Positions 34,301 through 42,728 of a stretch of 64,000 bases of DNA are shown here, one piece after another; position 1 is the stretch's first letter, and every line of letters begins with the position of its first letter. The notes beneath the pieces were generated by a model that ran no database searches, was not told where the DNA came from, and was given only the letters and a program-made list of their open reading frames with translations. Source of the stretch: Croceivirga thetidis (GTDB taxonomy: Bacteria > Bacteroidota > Bacteroidia > Flavobacteriales > Flavobacteriaceae). The translations under genes and the position numbers were made by a program. The stretch is from the NCBI RefSeq assembly GCF_012272815.1, contig NZ_JAAWWL010000002.1:1332280-1396279 (forward strand), written 5' to 3'.

Positions 34301-35251
34301 TTAAATATTCCATTTTACTCCTGTCTCTTTTTCTGAAAGCTCCCAAAGTCGTTTCGCCACTTCTTTATCTTTTGCATGTGGTTCTATTTTGTGTGCTCCA
34401 ACGGGACCTACCCAATTACTTCTTCCTGTGGGACCGTAAAAACCGCTTTGATCTAAATTTGGTTCAGTTGCACACATTAATTGTGGATATGCACCTTTTT
34501 CAGCTGATTGTGTTAAAGGCATCATTAGATAAAACATAATTCGCATCATTAAACTTCCACTTGTACTTATTAGGTTTGTTCTTGAGGCCCCTGGATGACA
34601 AGCATAGGCTTTAACAGCTGTTTTACCAACTTCTTGCAGCCTATCTTGCAATTCATATATTGACATTATCTGCGCTAGTTTACTTTGGCTATATGCATTA
34701 TTCGGCGTGTAGCCATTATCCCAATTCAAGTCATCAAATTTTATGGTTTTGATGCCCATATCATAACCCATACTCCCAACTGTTACAATGCGTCCTTTGG
34801 ATTTCTCAATAATTGGAAACAATAAAGCTTGTAAAGTCCAATTTCCATAGTAATTCGTTCCCATTTGACTTTCCCAACCATCTTCAGTTATCATCTGTTT
34901 TGGTACTTGGGCGATAGCAGCATTACAAATAAGAGCATCGATTTGAGATGTTGTTTGTAGAACTTCTTCAGCGGCTTTTTTAACTGAGGCCTGCCTAGAT
35001 AAATCCATTTGAATGTTAATGACATCAATATCATTACCTAGTCCTTGTTTTAATGATCTAATGGTGTCTTCTGCTTTTTTTAGGTTTCTATTGAGCATTA
35101 CCACTTTCGCACCTTTTGAAAGTAGGATTTTTGATGCTTCAAAACCCGTACCGCTTGTAGTACCTGTTATAACGAACACCTTGCCATAAAGATTACCAAT
35201 TCTATCAGGGGTCCAACCATTTTTGCCAAATTGATTTGCTTCCATTTTCAT
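34301..35251 (-). CDS. Short-chain dehydrogenase/reductase
   Basis: 316 residues, of the longer retinol-dehydrogenase or protochlorophyllide-reductase-like class. The nucleotide-binding loop is VFVITGTTSGTGFEASKILLSKGAKVVMLNRN (T-G-x3-G-x-G). Other marks are ICNAAIA (NAG-equivalent), a Ser in TVGSMGYD, and the catalytic Y-x3-K in AYSQSK. The NRN at the end of strand 2 suggests NADP(H). First gene of a unit with AraC regulator, membrane protein and sulfurtransferase. Substrate unknown. Confidence 0.92.
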   Translation of the reverse strand: MKMEANQFGKNGWTPDRIGNLYGKVFVITGTTSGTGFEASKILLSKGAKVVMLNRNLKKAEDTIRSLKQGLGNDIDVINIQMDLSRQASVKKAAEEVLQTTSQIDALICNAAIAQVPKQMITEDGWESQMGTNYYGNWTLQALLFPIIEKSKGRIVTVGSMGYDMGIKTIKFDDLNWDNGYTPNNAYSQSKLAQIMSIYELQDRLQEVGKTAVKAYACHPGASRTNLISTSGSLMMRIMFYLMMPLTQSAEKGAYPQLMCATEPNLDQSGFYGPTGRSNWVGPVGAHKIEPHAKDKEVAKRLWELSEKETGVKWNI

Positions 35252-35504
35252 CTTTTTTTATCAAAAGACAAAGGTCATTCGGAAGTAAGTCAATATCCTT
35301 ATACAGAATTTCGAATATCGAATACTTTTTGGTTGGTTTTATCCAAATATGTAGCGGAGCTCGGCTAAGATTTCGTTGTGTGGTTTAACCTTAAACTGTG
35401 AATTCACACCAAACAGAAAATCCACTAGGTTTTTCAGAAGCGATGGCCTGAGCTCGTCGAATACCAGGCGAGAATGGCTTCATTGCTTATAGCGATTTTT
35501 ATGC
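35252..35504. other. 253-bp intergenic region with a REP-like segment
   Basis: No ORF supported on either strand. It contains CCTGAGCTCGTCGAA (about 35449-35463), a variant of the palindrome at 36756-36775, and a GC-richer stretch than the flanking genes. No convincing terminator was found. Confidence 0.4.
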
Positions 35505-36644
35505 TCAGTTTTTTAATTTTCCAATTCGTTGTCCTTGTTCAACAGTCAAAGAACTCAATTTTCCTTTTTCGAAAATTAGTAATACCGTCGAACCGCCGTA
35601 TTCAAAATGACCAAGCTTTTCTCCTTTGTAAATTCGTTTGGGATTATCACTATGAATTTTCTTAAAGTCATCTTCAAATACTACAGAACCCACCGTCTGT
35701 AATCCTATGGGAATCATTGCTATGTATCCATAATGGTCTGTTTCTATAATAAAATAGCCGTGTTTAAAATCTTCAAAAACACTGTAATCTTTGTTGTAAG
35801 CTACATTCCCATTATTAATCATATCTAGCATGTTGGGCATCCCAAAAAGTCTATTTCCAACACTCTCGTTCGATTCGACTATTTTCCCCGTTGTGGGCGA
35901 ATGGTAATGATGGTAATTATCTGGCATTAGAAAAATGGCCAATGCCGAACCTCCAATAAAATTTTCTGCATATTTAGAATTGTCGAGCAGTGAATTCAAA
36001 CTCATGGTCATTCTGCCTTTTGTCGGAATTTCAGTGTCCAATTCAAGTTCATTAGCTATCATATTTATTATTCCATCCGCTGGCGATACAAGAATGGATT
36101 CATCCGTAGCATCGTCTATTGGTCGCGTTCCGGGTTTTAAATCTCGTGTGAAAAACTCATTGAATGAATTGAAACCCCGTTCAGGAAATACGAAGTCTTC
36201 ATTTTTAAGGGAGTTATCGGCTAACCATTCGGCAATGATTTTTGCTGACTCTGGGCTATCCATAAATTTCCCGCGTTCCTCAATGAATACGTTAGTCCAA
36301 CTAAGCCCTGGTTCTGATAGAACGAATTTCATGCCTTCAGGGTTTTTGTAATACAGAAAAGTGAATTTTAGAATTCTATCAAGTCCATTATGGGTATTTG
36401 GAAGAAAGTAAAACCATTCGTTTAAAAAACTATAGAGATCCTCGACATTCTTGTTTTTCCAAGGATTTGGATTCCCATTTGGCAGTTCGTGCACATTCTC
36501 GAACATCGAGTCAATAGTCTTTTTGAACTCTTTATTAGACGCGTAAAGGCTTTTTAGATTCTTGACGGGAATGCATTCTTCCTGAGCTGATGTATTTAAC
36601 CCAATAAATAAAAGTGTGAGCAGACAAATAAATTTTTTGATCAT
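35505..36644 (-). CDS. Secreted phosphatidylserine decarboxylase-like protein
   Basis: 379 residues with a clear Sec signal (FICLLTLLFIGLNTSA). Residues about 45-165 resemble the domain found ahead of some fungal and bacterial decarboxylases (PSD-associated). The catalytic part has GFNSFNEFFTRDLKPGTRPI, VSPADGIIN with the Asp-His region NYHHYHSPTTGKIVES, and FEYGGSTVLLIFEKGKL. The GGST replaces the usual LGST autoprocessing site; the Ser that becomes pyruvoyl is kept. Normal bacterial PSD is an inner-membrane enzyme with no signal peptide, so this one probably acts in the periplasm on phosphatidylserine or a related amino acid ester. Phosphatidylserine synthase is not nearby. Confidence 0.88.
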   Translation of the reverse strand: MIKKFICLLTLLFIGLNTSAQEECIPVKNLKSLYASNKEFKKTIDSMFENVHELPNGNPNPWKNKNVEDLYSFLNEWFYFLPNTHNGLDRILKFTFLYYKNPEGMKFVLSEPGLSWTNVFIEERGKFMDSPESAKIIAEWLADNSLKNEDFVFPERGFNSFNEFFTRDLKPGTRPIDDATDESILVSPADGIINMIANELELDTEIPTKGRMTMSLNSLLDNSKYAENFIGGSALAIFLMPDNYHHYHSPTTGKIVESNESVGNRLFGMPNMLDMINNGNVAYNKDYSVFEDFKHGYFIIETDHYGYIAMIPIGLQTVGSVVFEDDFKKIHSDNPKRIYKGEKLGHFEYGGSTVLLIFEKGKLSSLTVEQGQRIGKLKN

Positions 36645-36663
36645 ATGGTTGGTTTTGATTGCG

Positions 36664-36800
36664 TACGAAGGTTCGTAAAACCTCCATTTACAGGCTAATT
36701 TGCTTCAATTTTTGATTTAGAACTGAAAATAGCGATTCCGAGTGGATTCTAGCCTGCCCTGAGCGCAGTCGAAGGGTAGTCGTATCCGCCGTAATTGCGG
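36664..36800. repeat. Cluster of short palindromes, including a REP-like element
   Basis: This gap holds TACGAA-GG-TTCGTA (about 36664-36677) and CCCTGAGCGCAGTCGAAGGG (about 36756-36775), a form seen repeatedly in Bacteroidota intergenic DNA. CCG-taattg-CGG follows. Such elements often mark insertion points or mobile fragments. They border the nuclease-like gene on its 3' side. Confidence 0.5.
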
Positions 36801-36828
36801 TTATTCATTGTTGTAAACAATACTTTTT

Positions 36829-37983
36829 TCATTCCAACCAGTTTTTTGATATTCCAAATATTTTGTCAAAGTCATTTCCTTCCAAACTAATAATTTGATT
36901 TTCCTTCACGTAACTGTAAACCAAATTTAGTCTACTAAAATCCATTTTATTTTCCGCGAAAGGATGTTCAAATAGCCAATAATTAGCATTAGGAATATTT
37001 GACGGAAACACTTTTGTTACCAAAACTCCGCTTACGTTTTTTAATTTAGGTTTTCCTGAATTATAAAATACACCATCCATTGCTCTAGTCATTCTACCAT
37101 CTCGATTATCCGGGTTTGTAGAATAAGTGTATTGTAAAGAACCCCAAATCACATTTTCAATATCAATTTTACCTGAAGTTTTTTTACCAAGTGCATTTAC
37201 GCAGATTAAGTACGGAATATCAAATTTTCCATATCGCTTTGCTTTTTTCAAAATTGACTCTCTTAAAGAATTTTCACCACCACCCCAAAAAGTCTCGAAA
37301 GGAAACATTCCAATAGGGTTCTTACTAATTTTATCTCTTTTAGATTTGATTAAGGGCATAGGTTGTATTAAGATTTTAAAATCGTCATTTTCATAATTAA
37401 TGAACGGAGAACCTTCAAATCCGTATTTTTCCATTTGTGATGTAATTGCTTCAGGGTCTAGTAAGGATATTTCAGTTTCAATTTTTGAGATTAATTCCTT
37501 AGTTCTTGGTTGTTTAGTTGTTTTAAATTCAAGTTCTGCAATCCTAAGTAAAAAACCTTTAATTCTAGTTTTATTTAAAGAATCATAGAATTCATTTCGA
37601 CGCCGTTCAAAAGCCATTTCACTTTCAGATTTGTCATAACAGATTTTTGCTTCAACATAGGCTGAGAAATCTTTCTTTTGAATTAAAAAATCAGGTCTCT
37701 TACTTGAATCTTTAAGTTTTGGATGTATCTCTATTTCAAAATTTAAAGAACTAAATAATTCGTGTAAAAAGAGTTCATAAAATGCAGAATCCATATCCTT
37801 TTTGAATCTGTTTTTCAATTCCTTTTTTTCTTTGTTCGGGTAATTGAAAAACCATTCTTCTAAAACTTTTCTAATAACAGCCATATCTTTCCTATCACTT
37901 TTATGATAGTAGTTAAAGGCATTTTCATTGTTATTAGAAGGACCTTTTATAACTTCTTCGGTATGGTCAAAAAGTTTTATCAA
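36829..37983 (-). CDS. PD-(D/E)XK nuclease-like protein, unknown system
   Basis: About 384 residues from a TTG at 37983; the open frame extends to a GTG at 38073 but that part is inside the palindromic element, and an ATG also exists at 37884. A restriction-endonuclease-like core is visible: helix ELFLHELFSSL, then RPDFLIQKKDFSAYVEAK, i.e. P-D, nine-plus residues, E-A-K. The rest includes FPFETFWGGGENSLRESILKKAKRYGKFDIPYLICVNA and has no other domain I recognise. The gene is more AT-rich than its neighbours and flanked by palindromes, which suggests acquisition. It could be a lone defence or selfish nuclease; no methylase or immunity gene is adjacent. Confidence 0.75.
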   Translation of the reverse strand: MIKLFDHTEEVIKGPSNNNENAFNYYHKSDRKDMAVIRKVLEEWFFNYPNKEKKELKNRFKKDMDSAFYELFLHELFSSLNFEIEIHPKLKDSSKRPDFLIQKKDFSAYVEAKICYDKSESEMAFERRRNEFYDSLNKTRIKGFLLRIAELEFKTTKQPRTKELISKIETEISLLDPEAITSQMEKYGFEGSPFINYENDDFKILIQPMPLIKSKRDKISKNPIGMFPFETFWGGGENSLRESILKKAKRYGKFDIPYLICVNALGKKTSGKIDIENVIWGSLQYTYSTNPDNRDGRMTRAMDGVFYNSGKPKLKNVSGVLVTKVFPSNIPNANYWLFEHPFAENKMDFSRLNLVYSYVKENQIISLEGNDFDKIFGISKNWLE

Positions 37984-38008
37984 ATTGATAGGTGCCTTGG
38001 TATTGTTG

Positions 38009-38128
38009 CCAACGTTTAAGGCTATGTGCAGTATTGCGACGGTGCGGACCAGAAATGCGAAGCATTTTAGCACCGCTCCGGTTTACCACAATGAAAATGC
38101 CACTATTGTACCATAGCCCATGTTGGGC
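38009..38128. repeat. 120-bp attC-like inverted-repeat element
   Basis: Outer arms CCAAC...GGCTATG (38009-38026) pair with CATAGCC...GTTGG (38112-38126). Inside are CGGTGC/GCACCG (38040-38045 and 38070-38075) and a hairpin AAATGC-GAA-GCATTT (38053-38067). The right end GTTGGGC fits the integron core GTTRRRY; the left end TGCCAAC is a weaker match to RYYYAAC. No integrase lies in the window. It lies at the 5' side of the nuclease-like gene. Confidence 0.5.
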
Positions 38129-38217
38129 TAAGTAAAAATACCGTTTTAATGGTTTTTTGCGGAGTCTTACCCCTGCCATTTTAAATGAAATCCACCCAAA
38201 CCTAGCGGGCGGGGGCA

Positions 38218-39207
38218 CTATGGGATAGCGGGCAACTGCCCCAATTGGTCTTCTTTCCAAATTTTTTGGGTGGTGGGTTGGTCCATATTCCCACCAGAGA
38301 CAATGACCAAAACCCGTTGTTTGCTCACTTGGGTTTTTAACCATTCAACGACGGCTCCCATCGGCATGGCACAGGTTGGCTCCAACCGACATTTCAACAA
38401 GTGAGTCAGCCACTGGGTCCAATACACGATCTGCTCTTCAGCAACTTCGTAGAAACCATCTAATTGCTTGAGGTATTCAAAAGTAATGTCGCCCACAGCC
38501 ATGGTCATGGCGCCATCGGCCAGGGTATTGGGTATGCCTGGTAGTCGCTGAATAGTTCCCATACGCAACGATTCCGCGGCGTCATTGGCATTTAAGGGTT
38601 CCACACCAAACATTTTGGTTTCAGGTGAGAGTCCTTTGGTGGCCACCAATGATCCTGAAGTCAGGCCACCACCACCACAGGGCGTAAAAACGGCATCAAT
38701 GTCATCCAATTCTGAAAGGGCTTCGTAGGCCGCCGTTCCCTGCCCACAGATTACCTGCTCATGGTTGAAGGGGGGTATCCAATAGGTGCCTTCTTCTTTT
38801 GCGGCTTCACGTACCAATGCATCCGTAATATCGCGGGTCTTGCTCAAAACCACCTCTGCACCATAACTTCTGGTAGCTTGAATCTTTACTGCCGAGGAAT
38901 ATTCAGGCATAAAGATGGTGGTGGGTATACCGAACTGTTGGCCGGCATAGGCTACCGCTTGGGCATGATTGCCTGAACTGTTGGCCACAATACGTTCCGG
39001 TTTCTGGCCGGTTTCAATTAACCAAGCCACGGTATTGAGTCCACCACGGGCTTTAAAGGCCCCTATCTTTTGAAAGTTCTCGCATTTAAAATAGATGTCG
39101 TGCCCCAACCAGCCATTCAATAAAGAAGAGGTGAGAATTGGGGTTTCGTTGATATAGGGGTCAATCCGTTTTTTGGCGGCTTGAATGTCACTTAATGTCA
39201 ATTTCAT
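38218..39207 (-). CDS. PLP-dependent threonine/serine dehydratase family enzyme
   Basis: 329 residues, the biosynthetic or catabolic dehydratase fold without an ACT domain. Marks: NETPILTSSLLNGWLG, the PLP lysine motif FQKIGAFKARGG, IVANSSGNHAQAVAYAGQQFGIPTTIFMP, the phosphate-binding glycine loop TPCGGGGL, and VSGGNMDQ near the end. Relatives include L-threonine dehydratase, serine racemase and hydroxyaspartate dehydratase; which reaction applies cannot be told. The gene uses more GC-rich codons than the genes to its left (for example GCC/GGC). It is transcribed after glnN, separated by a hairpin repeat. Confidence 0.9.
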   Translation of the reverse strand: MKLTLSDIQAAKKRIDPYINETPILTSSLLNGWLGHDIYFKCENFQKIGAFKARGGLNTVAWLIETGQKPERIVANSSGNHAQAVAYAGQQFGIPTTIFMPEYSSAVKIQATRSYGAEVVLSKTRDITDALVREAAKEEGTYWIPPFNHEQVICGQGTAAYEALSELDDIDAVFTPCGGGGLTSGSLVATKGLSPETKMFGVEPLNANDAAESLRMGTIQRLPGIPNTLADGAMTMAVGDITFEYLKQLDGFYEVAEEQIVYWTQWLTHLLKCRLEPTCAMPMGAVVEWLKTQVSKQRVLVIVSGGNMDQPTTQKIWKEDQLGQLPAIP

Positions 39208-39222
39208 AAAGTGAATTTATGG

Positions 39223-39242
39223 ATTCCTGCCTTCGCAGGAAT
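39223..39242. repeat. REP-like hairpin ATTCCTGC-CTTC-GCAGGAAT
   Basis: Perfect 8-bp stem (39223-39230 and 39235-39242) with a CTTC loop, flanked by GG and GACA. This sequence form is widespread between genes of many bacteria and is probably a mobile palindromic repeat. It separates the glutamine synthetase III gene from the dehydratase gene. Confidence 0.7.
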
Positions 39243-39254
39243 GACAAAAAACTA

Positions 39255-41441
39255 TTATTTGATAAATAGTAGCTCTCGGTATTTGGTCAAGGGCCAATGT
39301 TCGTCAGAAATCAATTTTTCAAGTTCATCAGCATGGGTTCGAATCTCATCAAAATACGGTCGAATGGTATCGCAATAGGCCTTTGCCTTTTTGGCCACTG
39401 TGGCCATATTATCAGCACGGTTTTTGGCATCGAGCATGGCATCGGTCAGTTTTTTCATTTCTGAGGTGTGTTCCGCAATCTGCTCCAAAATGTTATGCTG
39501 TGGTTCGGTAAAGTTTTTATGGGCGGCACCGTAAACTTCCTTCATGCCTCGAATGTTTTGCAACAACACATTCTGATAGGTCAGCGCTGCGGGCAAGATG
39601 TAATTGTACACGAGTTCCCCTAAAATTCGGCCTTCAATTTGAATGTTGAAAACATAGTTGTCCAGCTCTACTTCTTGGTGGGCAGAGAGTTCTACCTCAC
39701 TCATGACCTCGGTCGCTTTAAACAGGTCGATACTCTCTTTTGAGGTCAACACCTGAAGTGCTTCAGGGGTGTTCTTATTATTGCTCAGTTTTCGCCTTCT
39801 GGCCTCTTCTTGCCATTCAAAGCTATAGCCATCGCCATCAAAGCGTATGCGTTTCGAATTTTTAATATACTCGCGGAGTACGTTGAAAACGGCCTCGTCT
39901 TTCTTGAGGTTCTTTTTGTCAATAAGTACATCAACCTCCTTTTTGAAATCGACCAATTGTTTGGCGACGATGGTATTCAACACAGTCATCGGTTTAGAGC
40001 AGCTCATCTTGGCTCCTACCCCTCTGATTTCAAATTTATTCCCGGTAAAAGCGAAGGGTGAAGTTCGGTTTCTATCGGTATTGTCCAATAAAATCTCAGG
40101 TATCTTTCCGACCACATTCAATTTAAGTTCTGTTTTTTCCTGAGGAGACAATTTTCCTTTGGAAACGCCTTCGAGCTCATCCAACACATCACCCAATTGC
40201 TGACCAATAAATACGGATATGATAGCGGGTGGTGCTTCTTGCCCTCCCAAACGATGATCGTTGCTTGCCGAAGCAATAGACGAACGCACCAATTCTTCAT
40301 AGGTATCAACTGCCTTTATCGTGTTGACAAAGAAGGTCAAAAACTGTAGGTTCTTCATTGGCGTCTTACCCGGGCTCAACAAATTCGTACCCGTATCCGT
40401 AGCCAATGACCAATTGTTATGCTTACCTGAACCGTTGATTCCAGCAAATGGTTTTTCATGGAAGAGCACCTTAAAACCGTGTTTGTCAGCAATCTCATCC
40501 ATAACGTCCATCAATAATAGGTTATGGTCCACAGCCAGATTGGCTTCTTCAAATACCGGGGCCACCTCGAATTGGTTCGGGGCAACTTCGTTGTGCCTGG
40601 TTTTTACAGGAATACCCAAAACCATGCACTGTTGCTCCAATTCATTCATAAAGGCCAGCACTCTAGAATGGATAACCCCAAAATAATGGTCATCAAGCTG
40701 TTGGCCCTTTGCCGGAGAGCGCCCCACCAAGGTTCTACCTGTCATCAATATATCTGGTCTTGACTGGGCCAAGGCTTTATCCACCAAAAAATACTCCTGT
40801 TCCCAACCAAGGGTAGCATTCACCTTTCGCACGTTCTTATCAAAATACTGAGCTACTGCAGTAGCGGCCTCATCAACTGCATGCAGTGCGCGCAATAAGG
40901 GTGCCTTATTGTCCAAAGCTTCACCTGTATAGGCTACAAATATTGTTGGAATACAAAGTGTGGTTTTATAAACGAATGCAGGGGATGTAGGGTCCCAGGC
41001 AGTATAACCGCGAGCTTCAAAGGTGTTACGAATTCCGCCACTCGGAAAACTTGAAGCATCGGGCTCTTGCTGCACCAATTGTTGACCGTCAAAACGTTCC
41101 ATAGGTCGACCGTCATCCAATAAGTCGAAAAAGGCGTCGTGTTTTTCCGCAGTGGAACCCGTCAACGGTTGAAACCAGTGGGTATAATGGGTCGCGCCAA
41201 GCGATAAGGCCCAAGCTTTAATGCCCTCTGCCACCTGATCAGCGATTTTTCTATCGATTTTCTTTCCTGAAAAAATTGCAGCTTCTACTTTTTCAAAGGC
41301 ATCCCTTGATAAAAACTGCAACATCTTGTCACGATTGAAGACGTTTTTAGCAAACAAAGTTGACCTTTTTTCAATCTCTCCGATAGCAATGGTTGACCTA
41401 TTACTACTTTCATTTAATGCATCGAATCGCATGGTAGGCAT
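39255..41441 (-). CDS. glnN: Glutamine synthetase type III
   Basis: Makes glutamine from glutamate, ammonia and ATP. 728 residues, the length of the GSIII class, which is typical of Bacteroidota and cyanobacteria. Marks: N-terminal GSIII domain with ATHYTHWFQPLTGSTAEKHDAF, GWEQEYFLVD with the metal-binding Glu residues, KTRHNEVAPNQFEVAP, the conserved GINGSGKHNNWSL, and SASNDHRLGGQEAPPAIISV. The C-terminal 150 residues are helical (LTDAMLDAKNRADNMAT). Divergent from a type II enzyme at 41657, so two different synthetases share the 215-base intergenic region. Confidence 0.97.
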   Translation of the reverse strand: MPTMRFDALNESSNRSTIAIGEIEKRSTLFAKNVFNRDKMLQFLSRDAFEKVEAAIFSGKKIDRKIADQVAEGIKAWALSLGATHYTHWFQPLTGSTAEKHDAFFDLLDDGRPMERFDGQQLVQQEPDASSFPSGGIRNTFEARGYTAWDPTSPAFVYKTTLCIPTIFVAYTGEALDNKAPLLRALHAVDEAATAVAQYFDKNVRKVNATLGWEQEYFLVDKALAQSRPDILMTGRTLVGRSPAKGQQLDDHYFGVIHSRVLAFMNELEQQCMVLGIPVKTRHNEVAPNQFEVAPVFEEANLAVDHNLLLMDVMDEIADKHGFKVLFHEKPFAGINGSGKHNNWSLATDTGTNLLSPGKTPMKNLQFLTFFVNTIKAVDTYEELVRSSIASASNDHRLGGQEAPPAIISVFIGQQLGDVLDELEGVSKGKLSPQEKTELKLNVVGKIPEILLDNTDRNRTSPFAFTGNKFEIRGVGAKMSCSKPMTVLNTIVAKQLVDFKKEVDVLIDKKNLKKDEAVFNVLREYIKNSKRIRFDGDGYSFEWQEEARRRKLSNNKNTPEALQVLTSKESIDLFKATEVMSEVELSAHQEVELDNYVFNIQIEGRILGELVYNYILPAALTYQNVLLQNIRGMKEVYGAAHKNFTEPQHNILEQIAEHTSEMKKLTDAMLDAKNRADNMATVAKKAKAYCDTIRPYFDEIRTHADELEKLISDEHWPLTKYRELLFIK

Positions 41442-41582
41442 TTTAGTGGAATTTATTGGTCGACAAAATTAACAAATTGGTAATATTGGGCTAAAAAAAT
41501 CCAATTTTTCGTAATCTACCCCCTCTTAAAAAGGGGTGCTATTAAAATTAAAGGATTTTTTGGTAGTTCACCCATTAAAAAG

Positions 41583-41612
41583 TTGCTATTTATCATTGAT
41601 CATATACTTTTG
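41583..41612 (+). promoter_or_regulatory. Consensus Bacteroidota promoter of the type II glutamine synthetase gene
   Basis: TTG (41583-41585), 19 bases, then TACTTTTG (41605-41612), an exact match to TTG-N19-TAnnTTTG. It ends 44 bases before the start codon. A small inverted repeat ACCCC...GGGGT (around 41518-41540) lies upstream and could be an operator. Confidence 0.8.
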
Positions 41613-41656
41613 TGACTTCGTTCAATTGAAATTTTTAAAAGTTAATAATCAACATT

Positions 41657-42667
41657 ATGAACAAGGCAAAATTAGAGTACATCTGGTTGGACGGTTATTC
41701 GCCAACTGCCAACATGAGAAGTAAAACCAAAATCGAAAAAGATTTCAGTGGTAAATTGGAAGACTGCCCAATGTGGTCTTTTGATGGAAGCTCAACACAA
41801 CAGGCCGAAGGTGGTTCTTCTGACTGTTTGTTAAAGCCAGTAGCTATCTACCCTGACCCAGCAAGACACAATGGGTTTTTGGTAATGTCTGAGGTTTTGA
41901 ATTCTGATGGAACTCCTCACGTTTCTAACTCACGTGCTACTATTGATGATGAAAACGACGATTTCTGGTTCGGTTTCGAGCAGGAGTACTTTATCATGGA
42001 TACTGAGACTCAATTGCCTTTAGGTTTCCCAATGGGTGGTTACCCTGGTCCTCAAGGAATGTACTACTGTTCCGTAGGTGGTAAAAACACACACGGAAGG
42101 GATTTGGTTGAGCGCCATGCTGATATGTGCTTGGAAGCTGGATTGAACTTTGAGGGAATCAACCAAGAGGTTGCTTCTGGTCAGTGGGAATTCCAGATTT
42201 TCGCTAAAGGAGCTAAATCTGCAGGAGACCAAATTTGGGTTGCCCGTTACATGTTAGACAGATTGACTGAAGAATATGGTTTCTACATTGAGTACCACCC
42301 AAAACCTATTAAAGGTGACTGGAATGGTTCTGGTATGCACGCTAACTTCTCAAACTCCGTTTTGAGAACTGCTGGTAACAAAGAAACCTACGAGAAGATT
42401 TGTGAAGCCTTCCGCCCAGTGGCGAAAGATCACATTGCCGTTTACGGTGAATTCAACGATCAACGTTTGACCGGTCTTCATGAGACTGCTTCAATCAACG
42501 ATTTTAGCTATGGTGTTTCTGACCGTGGTGCTTCTATCCGTATTCCAATTGCAACTGTAGAAAGTGGTTGGAAAGGTTGGTTGGAAGACAGAAGACCAGC
42601 TTCTAATGCTGACCCATATAAGGTTGCAGCTAGAATCATTAAAACTGTAAAGTCTGCAGACGTATAG
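41657..42667 (+). CDS. Glutamine synthetase, type II (eukaryote-like)
   Basis: 336 residues, the shorter GSII form found in eukaryotes and some bacteria. Marks: YIWLDGYSPTANMRSKTK, the beta-grasp domain with WSFDGSSTQQAEGGSSD, FGFEQEYFIMD, GMYYCSVGGKNTHGRDLVERH, GINQEVASGQWEFQI, and the ATP/glutamate segment GDWNGSGMHANFS. The C-terminus has RGASIRIP. Codon use is strongly biased (GGT, TTC, AAC, CGT), a sign of high expression. A consensus promoter precedes it and a terminator follows it. Its sequence class differs from the GSIII next door, so the two are not recent duplicates. Confidence 0.95.
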   Translation: MNKAKLEYIWLDGYSPTANMRSKTKIEKDFSGKLEDCPMWSFDGSSTQQAEGGSSDCLLKPVAIYPDPARHNGFLVMSEVLNSDGTPHVSNSRATIDDENDDFWFGFEQEYFIMDTETQLPLGFPMGGYPGPQGMYYCSVGGKNTHGRDLVERHADMCLEAGLNFEGINQEVASGQWEFQIFAKGAKSAGDQIWVARYMLDRLTEEYGFYIEYHPKPIKGDWNGSGMHANFSNSVLRTAGNKETYEKICEAFRPVAKDHIAVYGEFNDQRLTGLHETASINDFSYGVSDRGASIRIPIATVESGWKGWLEDRRPASNADPYKVAARIIKTVKSADV

Positions 42668-42692
42668 TCTTTTAAATAAACTTTAAGGCAAG

Positions 42693-42728
42693 CCCGGTAT
42701 TGAGTTAATCTTAATACCGGGTTTTTTT
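42693..42728. terminator. Intrinsic terminator after the type II glutamine synthetase
   Basis: Perfect 9-bp stem CCCGGTATT (42693-42701) and AATACCGGG (42713-42721) with an 11-base loop, then seven T (42722-42728). The next gene converges with its stop at 42727-42729. Confidence 0.92.

Noticed and set aside
37984-38073. GTG start giving a 30-residue longer nuclease-like protein
   Set aside because: The extra residues come entirely from the palindromic element and look like a chance extension, though the true start (37983 or 37884) is not settled.
37967-38344. Minus-strand ORF of 125 codons across the attC-like element
   Set aside because: It overlaps the dehydratase 3' end in another frame and reads through the palindrome; product is Arg/Trp-rich and looks like a shadow.
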